Shown: positions 57,102-64,000 of the stretch, one piece after another
Layout: each line of letters starts with the position of its first letter
How positions within the stretch are numbered: position 1 is the stretch's first letter
DNA from: Rhodospirillales bacterium
Lineage (GTDB): Bacteria > Pseudomonadota > Alphaproteobacteria > Rhodospirillales > Casp-alpha2
Reading direction: 5' to 3'
Length of the DNA stretch: 64,000 nucleotides
Assembly (NCBI GenBank): GCA_017644185.1
Contig: JAEPMA010000001.1
Coordinates: 526,572-590,571, forward strand
The notes under the pieces: generated by a model
The model's input: the letters and a program-made list of their open reading frames with translations, nothing else
What the model was told of the DNA's origin: nothing
The model's database searches: none
Program-made: the position numbers and the translations under genes

Positions 57102-57645
57102 CGATAACCCGTCCACCGTCAAGGTGTGGGACCCAGTGGTGCGTATATTCCACTGGTCCCTCGTCGGGGCGTTCGCCGTCGCATGGCTGACGGGGGACGA
57201 ACTCGACCGTATTCACGAGATCGCGGGGTACGTCATCCTCGGTCTCATCGCGATCCGCCTCGTCTGGGGGCTGATCGGCCCGCGTTACGCCAGATTCACC
57301 CAGTTCGTGCCCGGCGTGCAGGGCTTCACCGACTACGTCGCGGACATCAGGAAGGGGCGTGAGCCCCGCCACCTCGGTCACAATCCGGCCGGTGGTGCGA
57401 TGGTGGTCGCGTTGATTGTCATGCTCCTTGTCACAGGGGGCAGTGGCTGGATGATGACCCTGGACATGTTCTGGGGCGCCGAATGGGTGGAAGAAGTGCA
57501 TGAGGTGATGGCGAACGCGATGCTGGTTCTCGTCGGCCTGCACGTTCTGGGCGTGGTCGTCGCCAGTATCCGCCACCATGAGAACCTCGTTCGGGCTATG
57601 ATGACGGGGCGCAAGCGGGCACCTGAAAGGGGTGATATCGCATGA
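57094..57645 (+). CDS. Cytochrome b561-type membrane protein
   Basis: A 183-aa di-heme membrane protein: four hydrophobic segments with heme-ligand histidines in VRIFHWSLVGAFAVAWLTG, IHEIAGYVILGLIAIRLVWG, VHEVMANAMLVLVGLH and a further His near the end. It would move electrons across the inner membrane or to a periplasmic partner. ATG 57094 lies inside the end of the PepSY gene, so they are coupled. The divergent QseBC-like system probably controls both. Confidence 0.9.
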   Translation: MTDDNPSTVKVWDPVVRIFHWSLVGAFAVAWLTGDELDRIHEIAGYVILGLIAIRLVWGLIGPRYARFTQFVPGVQGFTDYVADIRKGREPRHLGHNPAGGAMVVALIVMLLVTGGSGWMMTLDMFWGAEWVEEVHEVMANAMLVLVGLHVLGVVVASIRHHENLVRAMMTGRKRAPERGDIA

Positions 57646-57688
57646 CGGCCGGGGGCTTGATAAAGATGGTTCAAGGTGATGTGCGGGC

Positions 57689-57910
57689 ATGAAGACGACA
57701 GGCAATGACTATTTCAGGAATGTGTCCGACGAGTTGTTGAGGGTTGTCAGAGAGAAACTCTGCCGGCCCTGCGTCGCCCAAAACCTGAACGAAAAAGACG
57801 TGGACTTCGACGATCCGTTGAATTGTAGATGCCGGTGTGCGCGGGTGGAGGGGATCCTGAGGCATGCGAGAGAAATCTCCGCTAACCTCGAGCGCCGGAA
57901 ACCCCGCTGA
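57689..57910 (+). CDS. Small cysteine-rich hypothetical protein (73 aa)
   Basis: A 73-codon gene starting 44 bases after the cytochrome gene with a usable AAGGTGAT site. It has five cysteines: CRPC at 25-28 and a CRCRC cluster near 46-50, which could bind a metal or heme. No family is recognised. The context suggests a third member of the PepSY/cytochrome operon, but coding is uncertain. Confidence 0.42.
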   Translation: MKTTGNDYFRNVSDELLRVVREKLCRPCVAQNLNEKDVDFDDPLNCRCRCARVEGILRHAREISANLERRKPR

Positions 57911-57941
57911 CGCCGCGCAAGCGACGTTGCCAAACCTGCCC

Positions 57942-57973
57942 AAAAAAAAGACCCCCTCGCGAACGAGGGGGTC
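57942..57973 (-). terminator. Rho-independent terminator for the 51-residue gene
   Basis: GACCCCCTCG-CGAA-CGAGGGGGTC is a perfect ten-base stem. On the minus strand it is followed by a run of eight T. It lies 78 bases after the stop codon of the small minus-strand gene at 58051-58206. Confidence 0.88.
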
Positions 57974-58050
57974 AGGGGGGCAGGGTCTCTCACTACAGGG
58001 GGGGTAGGAGAGGGGGTGGCTAAAAAGCCACAAACGTTGTGTCCAAGGGC

Positions 58051-58206
58051 TTAACTATTCGGCCCAAGGGCGGGACGAAGCATGTTGAAGGCACCCCGAA
58101 CCGCTTCGGCGCGGAGGCGGCGGCCCTGGCGGACAGCCATCTCGATATCTTCATGGCTGATGCTCCTGCGTTCGCGGGCCTGGGCCAATCTTTGTTCGAT
58201 ACTCAT
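58051..58206 (-). CDS. Small basic protein (51 aa), DUF1127-like tail
   Basis: A 51-codon minus-strand gene: ATG 58204-58206 with AGAGGAA upstream, TAA 58051-58053, then a strong terminator. The protein is helical and basic (EQRLAQARERR, then GRRLRAEAVRGAF) and resembles the small alphaproteobacterial proteins with an R-rich AEAVRG helix, often stress- or RNA-related. It is divergent from the LysR gene (147 bases). A longer plus-strand frame across the same bases is judged to be a shadow. Confidence 0.7.
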   Translation of the reverse strand: MSIEQRLAQARERRSISHEDIEMAVRQGRRLRAEAVRGAFNMLRPALGPNS

Positions 58207-58353
58207 CTCAAATTCCTCTCGTCTCTGAATTTCGGGGCGGAACGTCGTGTTTTTCGTCCCGCGCTGTTGAAGACAAGGTACGAAATTTCCAAAAAAATGA
58301 TAATTACCAAAAAAAGACTATGTTTCGTGAATAAAGTTCATTAATATCCGCGC

Positions 58354-59265
58354 ATGGATAGATTCGGAGAAATGGAAACGTTCGCCAGGGTCGTGGAAAG
58401 CGGCAGCTTTTCCCGTGCTGCGCGTGATTTGCACATGACACCCTCGGCGGTTTCAAAGATGATCGGCCGTCTGGAAGATCGTCTTGGGGTGCGGCTGTTA
58501 AGCCGGACGACGAGAAAACTCAGCCTGACCGAAGAAGGCCGCGCGTTTTATCAGCGCGTCACGCCGATTTTGGCGGAGGTGGAGGAGGCGGAAGAGACGG
58601 TCTCGCTTTCGACCGCGGAGGCCAGGGGCGTCCTCAAGGTCAATTCCTCGACCGCCTTCGGCCAGTACCAGATCGTCCCCCTGATCCCGGCAATGCTCGA
58701 AAAATATCCGAGCCTGCAGGTGCAACTCACCATGACGGACAGCATCGTCAATCTGGTCGAGGAAGGCTTCGACGTCAGCGTCCGGATCGGCACGTTGACG
58801 GATTCGTCGCTGATCGCCCGCAAACTGGGGGTCGCCCACCGGGTTCTCGTGGCGGCGCCATCGTATATCGAACGCCACGGTGCGCCGACATGCCCCGAAG
58901 ACCTGAAAGATCACGAATGCCTGAAGCTCAGCATTCCGACATCACTCAACAAATGGGAATTCACCACCGCGGACGGGCCGCGCACGGTCGAGGTCAAGGG
59001 CCGTTTCGAAGCCGACAACGCCATCGCCCTTCACGAAGCGGCATTGGCCGGGATCGGCCTGTTCCGCGCCGCCAGTTTCGTGGTGGGCGACGATATCAAG
59101 GCGGGAAGACTGATCCCGGTGCTCGATACCTTCGAAATCTCGGACGATCCGGGTATTTTTGCCGTTTGGCCGCATAATCGAAACCTTTCGGCCAAGGTTC
59201 GTGCCTTCGTTGACACGCTGGTCGACGCGTTCAGCCCAATCCCGCCGTGGGAGCGGGAGGACTGA
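58354..59265 (+). CDS. LysR-family transcriptional regulator
   Basis: A 303-aa regulator with an N-terminal winged helix-turn-helix (FARVVESGSFSRAARDLHMT, SAVSKMIGRLEDRLGVRLL) and a periplasmic-binding-like effector domain. The sequence KVNSSTAFGQYQIVPLIPAML and its length are typical of the large LysR group near DsdC/AaeR-type regulators. It may regulate the divergent small gene at 58051-58206 or the downstream RND pair. The ligand is unknown. Confidence 0.93.
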   Translation: MDRFGEMETFARVVESGSFSRAARDLHMTPSAVSKMIGRLEDRLGVRLLSRTTRKLSLTEEGRAFYQRVTPILAEVEEAEETVSLSTAEARGVLKVNSSTAFGQYQIVPLIPAMLEKYPSLQVQLTMTDSIVNLVEEGFDVSVRIGTLTDSSLIARKLGVAHRVLVAAPSYIERHGAPTCPEDLKDHECLKLSIPTSLNKWEFTTADGPRTVEVKGRFEADNAIALHEAALAGIGLFRAASFVVGDDIKAGRLIPVLDTFEISDDPGIFAVWPHNRNLSAKVRAFVDTLVDAFSPIPPWERED

Positions 59266-59291
59266 CGGGCGGCTAGCTGTCCCGAGCAGTC

Positions 59292-59359
59292 GTCACCCCG
59301 GCGGAGGCCGGGGTCCAGTCTCAGGTCAATCTGGATTCCGGCCTTCGCCGGAATGACGG
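59292..59359. repeat. REP-like dispersed repeat, copy 2
   Basis: GTCACCCCGGCGGAGGCCGGGGTCCAG, a spacer of about 14 bases, then CTGGATTCCGGCCTTCGCCGGAATGACGG. Same two hairpins as the copy at 41068-41167, with a shorter centre. It lies in the 236-base gap between the LysR gene and the RND adaptor gene. Confidence 0.88.
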
Positions 59360-59501
59360 GTGATAATGGTTTGCGGTTCGTGCCCCCGCCCCGCTTTGCT
59401 GCATTGCAAAATTTTCAGTGGCTTCCGGGCCGTGAAATGCTATCAACCGCACGCATTTGATGACGCAATTATTCTAACCCCGCGTGCGGGCGGAGTGCAC
59501 G

Positions 59502-60758
59502 ATGAACCAGATTGATTCCAGCGCCGAACGACAGGGTCGTTCAGACGAAACGCCTGAAAAACCGTCGCAGCCGCGCATGAAGCGTTCGATCGTGCTTGCC
59601 GTGCTGCTGGCGGCCGGGGCCGTTCTCTGGATCGCATCGGGCATGATCGGTGACGACGGCGCCCCCGAACAGGAAACCGTGGCCGAGAGAAACGCCCACG
59701 AGCCGGAAGCCATCAAGGTCCAGGTCCGCGATTTTACCGCCGTCGATCATCCGCGCATGCTGGTCGTCACCGGGCGCACCAACGCCATCAAGGATGCCGA
59801 GATCAAGGCCGAGACGGCCGGTCAGGTGGTCGCACGTCCCGCCCGAAAGGGGAGTGTCGTTTCGAAGGGGACGGTGCTCCTCGAACTCGCGATGGATGAC
59901 AGGCTGGCGCGCCTGAAGCAGGCCGAAGCGCGCGTCGGCGTCGCCAAGATCACCTACGAGGCGTCGAAGGACCTGCAGCGCAAGCAGTTCGAATCGCAGA
60001 TCAAGCTCGCCGAGAGCAATGCCGATCTCGCCCAAGCCGAGGCCGAACTGGAAGCGGCGAAACTGGATATACAGCGCACCAAGATCCGCGCGCCCATCGA
60101 CGGCTTCGTCGACGAGTTGCTGCCGGGGCCGGGTGACCGGGTTGAAGTGGGCGAACAGGTCTCTGTCGTGGTTGATCTCGACCCGATGCGGGTCGTCGCC
60201 TACGTGACCGAACGGGAGGTCGACTATCTGAAGACCGACGATCTGGCGACCATCCGTCTGCCTAGTGGGCGCGAGATCGGGGGGACCGTTCATTATATCT
60301 CGCGCGTTGCCAACGACGTGACGCGTGCGTTCCGGGTCGATGTCTGGGTCGACAATCCGGATTATTCGATCCCCGCCGGCATGACCGCCGAAGTCAGGTT
60401 CGACGGCGGCACCCGGATGGCGCACATGATCCCGACCTCGTCTCTGACGCTCGACGATCAGGGGCGGTTGGGCGTGCGCACGGTCGTCGAGGGTGACACC
60501 GTCAAATTCCAACCCGTCAAGTTGCTCGACGACACGACCGAAGGCGCCTGGGTGACGGGCCTTTCGAACACCGTCACACTGATCACCGTCGGTCATGAAT
60601 TCGTCGTCGAGGGACAGAAAATCACGCCCGTGAAGCAGGGCGATCAACCGGCCGCGTCCGATCCGGCGGATAAGGCCCAACCCATCGAACCCGAGCCCGG
60701 TACTGACGCGATGACGCCGAAGTCGGCGGTCAACCCGGAGACGGGCGGAGCCAACTGA
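59502..60758 (+). CDS. RND efflux periplasmic adaptor (membrane fusion protein)
   Basis: A 418-aa periplasmic adaptor. An N-terminal membrane anchor (RSIVLAVLLAAGAVLWIASG, about 32-52) is followed by a lipoyl-type domain (IKDAEIKAETAGQVVARPAR), a coiled-coil hairpin (about 130-185), lipoyl again (TKIRAPIDGFVDELLPGPGD) and beta-barrel parts. It joins the RND pump to an outer-membrane channel that is not in the window. ATG 59502 has no strong ribosome site. Its stop overlaps the pump gene start (TGATG). Confidence 0.92.
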   Translation: MNQIDSSAERQGRSDETPEKPSQPRMKRSIVLAVLLAAGAVLWIASGMIGDDGAPEQETVAERNAHEPEAIKVQVRDFTAVDHPRMLVVTGRTNAIKDAEIKAETAGQVVARPARKGSVVSKGTVLLELAMDDRLARLKQAEARVGVAKITYEASKDLQRKQFESQIKLAESNADLAQAEAELEAAKLDIQRTKIRAPIDGFVDELLPGPGDRVEVGEQVSVVVDLDPMRVVAYVTEREVDYLKTDDLATIRLPSGREIGGTVHYISRVANDVTRAFRVDVWVDNPDYSIPAGMTAEVRFDGGTRMAHMIPTSSLTLDDQGRLGVRTVVEGDTVKFQPVKLLDDTTEGAWVTGLSNTVTLITVGHEFVVEGQKITPVKQGDQPAASDPADKAQPIEPEPGTDAMTPKSAVNPETGGAN

Positions 60759-63700
60759 TGAACGCGCTGATCGACGCCGCCGTCAGTCACAGCCGAACGG
60801 TTCTGGGCGGGCTCGTCTTGCTGCTGATCGCGGGTACCGTCGCCTTCAACGACATCCCGAAAGAAGCCGACCCCGACGTCAACATCCCCATCATCTACAT
60901 CTCGATGCATCACGAGGGTATTTCCCCCGAGGACGCGGAGCGCCTTCTGATCCGCCCGATGGAGCAGGAGTTGCGCTCGCTCGAGGGGGTGAAGGAGATG
61001 CGCTCGACGGCGTATGAGGGCGGCGCCAACGTGACGATGGAATTCGACGCCGGTTTCGATGCCGACGAAGCGTTGAGCGACGTCCGCGAAAAAGTCGATC
61101 TGGCGAAGCCGGAACTCCCTCAAGAGACCGACGAACCGGAAGTGCACGAGGTCAATTTCTCGCTGTTCCCGATCCTCGTCGTGACCCTTTCGGGGAATGT
61201 CCCCGAACGCACGTTACAGCGGCTGGCCCGCGACCTCAGGGACGAGATCGAGGGGATCTCGATGGTCCTCAAGGCGGAGATCGCCGGCGACAGGGAAGAA
61301 CTCGTCGAGGTCGTCATCGACCCGGTCGCGGTGGAAAGCTACGGATTGTCGCCGACCGAAACCGTCGCCAGCGTCGGCAGTTCCAACCTTCTGGTTGCCG
61401 CCGGCGCGCAGGATACGGGATTGGGTCGCTTTGCCGTCAAGGTGCCGGGGTTGTTCGAAAGTGTCGAAGACATCGCCTCGATGCCGGTCAAGGTGGACGG
61501 CGACAGCTCGGTGGTCTTGGGTGACATCGCCGAGATCAGGCGTGGTTTCAAGGACCCGACGACGTTCGCCCGGGTCGACGGCCACCCGGCGGTTGCGCTC
61601 GAAGTGTCCAAGCGTACCGGCGAAAACATCATCGAAACGGTCGAGGCCGTTCGCCGCATTGTCGAGGCGGAGCGCGAAACCTGGACCGACACCATGCGCG
61701 ATGCGATCAAGGTCGAGTATCTTCAGGACAAGTCCGACGACATTCGCCTGATGTTGACCGACCTGCAGAACAACGTCCTCTCCGCCATCGTGCTGGTCAT
61801 GGTGATCGTCGTCGCCGCGCTCGGACTTCGGACGGCGGGGCTGGTCGGGATCGCCATTCCGGGCTCGTTCCTGACCGCGATCCTGGTTCTCTATCTGGTC
61901 GGGATGACGGTCAATATCGTCGTCCTGTTCAGTCTGATTCTGGCGGTCGGCATGCTTGTCGACGGCGCCATCGTCGTCACCGAATACGCCGATCGAAAAA
62001 TGACCGAGGGCGAGAGCAAGCGCGACGCGTACACGTTGGCCGCCAAGCGCATGGCGTGGCCGATCATTGCCTCAACCGCGACGACGTTGGCGGCGTTCCT
62101 GCCGTTGGTTTTCTGGCCGGGGGTCGTGGGTGAATTCATGAAGTTCCTGCCCATCACGCTTCTGATGACGCTGACCGCGTCGTTGGCGATGGCCTTGATC
62201 TTCGTGCCGACACTGGGCGCGCAACTCGGTAAGCCGGGGGGCGTGGTGGACGCGGACCTGATGCGCGAACTGGCGGCGTCTTCCAAATTCCGCACCGACA
62301 ACATCTCGGGGGGCACCGGTTGGTACGTGCGTGTGCTCGACGGGGCGCTCCGGCATCCGGTGAAAATCTTGCTGGCGGCGCTGGCGATATTGGTGGGCGT
62401 GCAGGTGGCGTATGCCCAATTCGGCAAGGGCGTCGAGTTCTTCCCGGAAGTGGAGCCCGAACTCGCCAAGCTTCAGGTGCGTGCGCGCGGCAACCTGTCG
62501 GTGTGGGAGCAGTACGGCATCATGCAGGAGGTCGAGCGGCGTATCCTCGACGTTCACGGTGTACGCGATATCTATACCCGCGTCGGCAAGAGCGAACAGT
62601 CCGACGACGCCGAGGATATCATCGGTGAGCTGACCCTCGAGTTCGAAGATTGGGACCTGCGCCGCAAGGCGTCCGTGATCCTCGACGAAGTCGCCGAGAA
62701 AACCAACGACATCGCCGGTATCTTCATCGACCGCCGGACCGCCGAGGCGGGGCCCCCAGTGGGTAAGGACGTGCAGGTCGAACTCTCGAGCCGCAACGTC
62801 GATCTATTGGCGCCGGCGGCAGCGAAACTGCGCGAATACATGGAAAACGACGGCCAGTTTGAGAATATCGAAGACAGCCGCCCGCTCCCCGGGATCGAGT
62901 TCGAAATCGACGTCGACCGCGCCCAGGCCGCGAAATACGACGCCAACATCGAAATCGTCGGCCGTGCCGTGCAGCTTGCGACCAACGGCTTGAAATTGGG
63001 CGAATACCGTCCGGACGACGCCGATGACGAAATCGACGTCAGGGCGCGCTACCCGGAACGTTTCCGCACCCTCGATCAGCTTCAGGAAATGCGGATCGCC
63101 ACCCGGAACGATCAGTCGGTGCCGATTTCCAACTTCGTGACCGTGACCGCGAAACAGAAGACCGGCACGCTTCACCGGACCGACACGCGCCGGGTGATGT
63201 CGGTGAAGGCCGATGTGATCGAAGGCGTGCTCGTCGATAAGAAAGTCAAAGAAGTACAGAAGTGGATTTCGGAGGCTGGGTTCGATCCGCGCATCGGCGT
63301 GCGGTTCAAGGGCGAGGACGAAGAGCAGAAAAAGGCGCAGGATTTCCTGGTCAAGGCGTTCGGGGTCGCGCTGTTTTTAATGGCGCTGATTTTGGTGACC
63401 CAGTTCAACAGCTTCTATTCGGCGTTCCTGATCCTGTCGGCCGTCATCATGTCGACCATTGGGGTGTTCATCGGGCTGCTCGTCTCGGGCCAGCCGTTCG
63501 GGGTGGTCATGAGCGGGATCGGCGTGATCGCGCTGGCGGGTATTGTGGTGAACAACAACATCGTCCTGATCGATACCTTCGACAGGCTGAAGCTGGAATC
63601 GGCCTCGATCCGCGACGCGATCCTGAAAACGGGCGCGCAGCGCCTCAGGCCGGTGATGCTGACGACGGTCACGACGATCCTGGGGCTGATGCCGATGGTC

Positions 63701-63913
63701 TTGAGGGTCAACATCGATTTCGTGAACAGAAGCGTCAACATCGGCGCGCCGTCGACCCAGTGGTGGACGCAGCTTTCGACGGCGATCGTGTTCGGTCTCG
63801 CGTTCGCGACGGTACTCACGCTGATCGTCACCCCGTGCGCGCTGATGCTGAGGGGCAACGTCTCCGAATGGCGGGCGCGGCGGAAAGAACGCAAGCAGGC
63901 ACAGGCGGCCTGA
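60758..63913 (+). CDS. RND efflux transporter permease (AcrB/HAE1-like)
   Basis: A 1051-aa inner-membrane pump of the AcrB-like superfamily: two halves each with one plus five membrane helices and large periplasmic loops. The fourth-helix region VVLFSLILAVGMLVDGAIVV carries the proton-relay acidic residues, and the second half has LAGIVVNNNIVLIDTFDRL. N-terminus FNDIPKEADPDVNIP is the usual RND start. Substrates could be drugs, solvents or metabolites. It is translationally coupled to the adaptor. The gene ends near the window edge, before repeat sequence. Confidence 0.94.
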   Translation: MNALIDAAVSHSRTVLGGLVLLLIAGTVAFNDIPKEADPDVNIPIIYISMHHEGISPEDAERLLIRPMEQELRSLEGVKEMRSTAYEGGANVTMEFDAGFDADEALSDVREKVDLAKPELPQETDEPEVHEVNFSLFPILVVTLSGNVPERTLQRLARDLRDEIEGISMVLKAEIAGDREELVEVVIDPVAVESYGLSPTETVASVGSSNLLVAAGAQDTGLGRFAVKVPGLFESVEDIASMPVKVDGDSSVVLGDIAEIRRGFKDPTTFARVDGHPAVALEVSKRTGENIIETVEAVRRIVEAERETWTDTMRDAIKVEYLQDKSDDIRLMLTDLQNNVLSAIVLVMVIVVAALGLRTAGLVGIAIPGSFLTAILVLYLVGMTVNIVVLFSLILAVGMLVDGAIVVTEYADRKMTEGESKRDAYTLAAKRMAWPIIASTATTLAAFLPLVFWPGVVGEFMKFLPITLLMTLTASLAMALIFVPTLGAQLGKPGGVVDADLMRELAASSKFRTDNISGGTGWYVRVLDGALRHPVKILLAALAILVGVQVAYAQFGKGVEFFPEVEPELAKLQVRARGNLSVWEQYGIMQEVERRILDVHGVRDIYTRVGKSEQSDDAEDIIGELTLEFEDWDLRRKASVILDEVAEKTNDIAGIFIDRRTAEAGPPVGKDVQVELSSRNVDLLAPAAAKLREYMENDGQFENIEDSRPLPGIEFEIDVDRAQAAKYDANIEIVGRAVQLATNGLKLGEYRPDDADDEIDVRARYPERFRTLDQLQEMRIATRNDQSVPISNFVTVTAKQKTGTLHRTDTRRVMSVKADVIEGVLVDKKVKEVQKWISEAGFDPRIGVRFKGEDEEQKKAQDFLVKAFGVALFLMALILVTQFNSFYSAFLILSAVIMSTIGVFIGLLVSGQPFGVVMSGIGVIALAGIVVNNNIVLIDTFDRLKLESASIRDAILKTGAQRLRPVMLTTVTTILGLMPMVLRVNIDFVNRSVNIGAPSTQWWTQLSTAIVFGLAFATVLTLIVTPCALMLRGNVSEWRARRKERKQAQAA

Positions 63914-64000
63914 CCCCCTCACCTAACCTCTCCCCCTTGAGAGGGGGAGAGGGATTAAAGCGTCATATAGCGGCAGGGTCCCTCTTCCCCACGCATGTGG
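63914..64000. repeat. CTCTCCCC/GGGGAGAG dispersed repeat, copy C (cut by window end)
   Basis: CCCCTCACCTAACCTCTCCCC, then GAGGGGGAGAGGGATTAAAG and GGCAGGGTCC. Matches the first unit of copy B (43840-43936) and lies directly after the RND pump gene. The rest of the unit lies outside the window. Confidence 0.85.

Noticed and set aside
58039..58344. Plus-strand open frame of 101 codons
   Set aside because: It is the codon-for-codon complement of the minus-strand 51-residue gene, lacks a ribosome site and lacks known motifs; the minus-strand gene also has its own terminator.
1..64000. tRNA, rRNA, insertion sequences, prophage
   Set aside because: None recognised by eye on either strand; a tRNA search and transposase search would be needed to exclude small ones.

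Overview
The window looks like chromosomal DNA of a GC-rich alphaproteobacterium, probably Rhodospirillales-like. Support comes from the gene families (heterotetrameric sarcosine oxidase, GlxA-type regulators, CbtAB, rhodanese and SEL1 proteins typical of that class), from alphaproteobacterial-style small proteins, and from two families of dispersed palindromic repeats. I saw no rRNA, tRNA, prophage, insertion sequence or CRISPR array. The species cannot be named from the sequence alone.

Region 1 (1-32289) is centred on one-carbon release from methylated amines or betaines. It opens with a polyamine-type ABC transporter (end of the binding protein plus two permeases), a small tyrosine phosphatase, an ectoine-hydrolase-like M24 protein and a divergent GlxA/GbdR-type regulator. 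A MATE pump follows. Next is a minus-strand operon-like run (6735-13020) holding a nearly complete corrinoid methyl-transfer system: corrinoid protein, DUF1638 protein, PF13769 small protein, MetV, MetF, methyl-THF:corrinoid methyltransferase and a RACo-type reductive activator. A BCCT betaine/choline/carnitine transporter, a dimethylglycine-dehydrogenase-like flavoprotein and a coupled TauD-type dioxygenase/ureohydrolase pair lie beside it. The likely substrate-demethylating subunit, an MttB-superfamily protein without pyrrolysine, sits about 18 kb away behind a UbiD decarboxylase. Between them are a B12-riboswitch-controlled cobalt transporter (cbtBA), an ammonium-transporter/histidine-kinase fusion, a Na/phosphate symporter and a GAF/HD-GYP protein.

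Region 2 (32290-43990) holds small envelope-type hypotheticals and a complete iron-responsive cell-surface signalling and uptake cluster: an ECF sigma factor, FecR, a TonB-dependent receptor with an N-terminal signalling domain, DUF3649, a PepSY membrane protein and DUF3325. An FAH-family hydrolase, a methyltransferase-like protein and a DedA/YqaA-like membrane protein follow, with repeats in the gaps.

Region 3 (43994-49199) is a complete soxBDAG sarcosine oxidase operon. It would complete a glycine betaine to dimethylglycine to sarcosine to glycine route, with the methyl groups entering the folate pool as methyl-THF (corrinoid branch) and methylene-THF (flavoprotein branches).

Region 4 (49200-64000) is mixed: SEL1-repeat protein, short AsmA-like protein, PAS protein, AhpD-like protein, four-domain rhodanese protein, a two-component system divergent from a PepSY/cytochrome b561 pair, a 51-residue protein gene with its own terminator, a LysR regulator and an RND efflux pair.

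The most interesting feature is the corrinoid methyltransferase island, of a kind best known from acetogens and methanogens, set among aerobic-type flavoprotein demethylases. All functions are inferred from reading the sequence; no database search was run.
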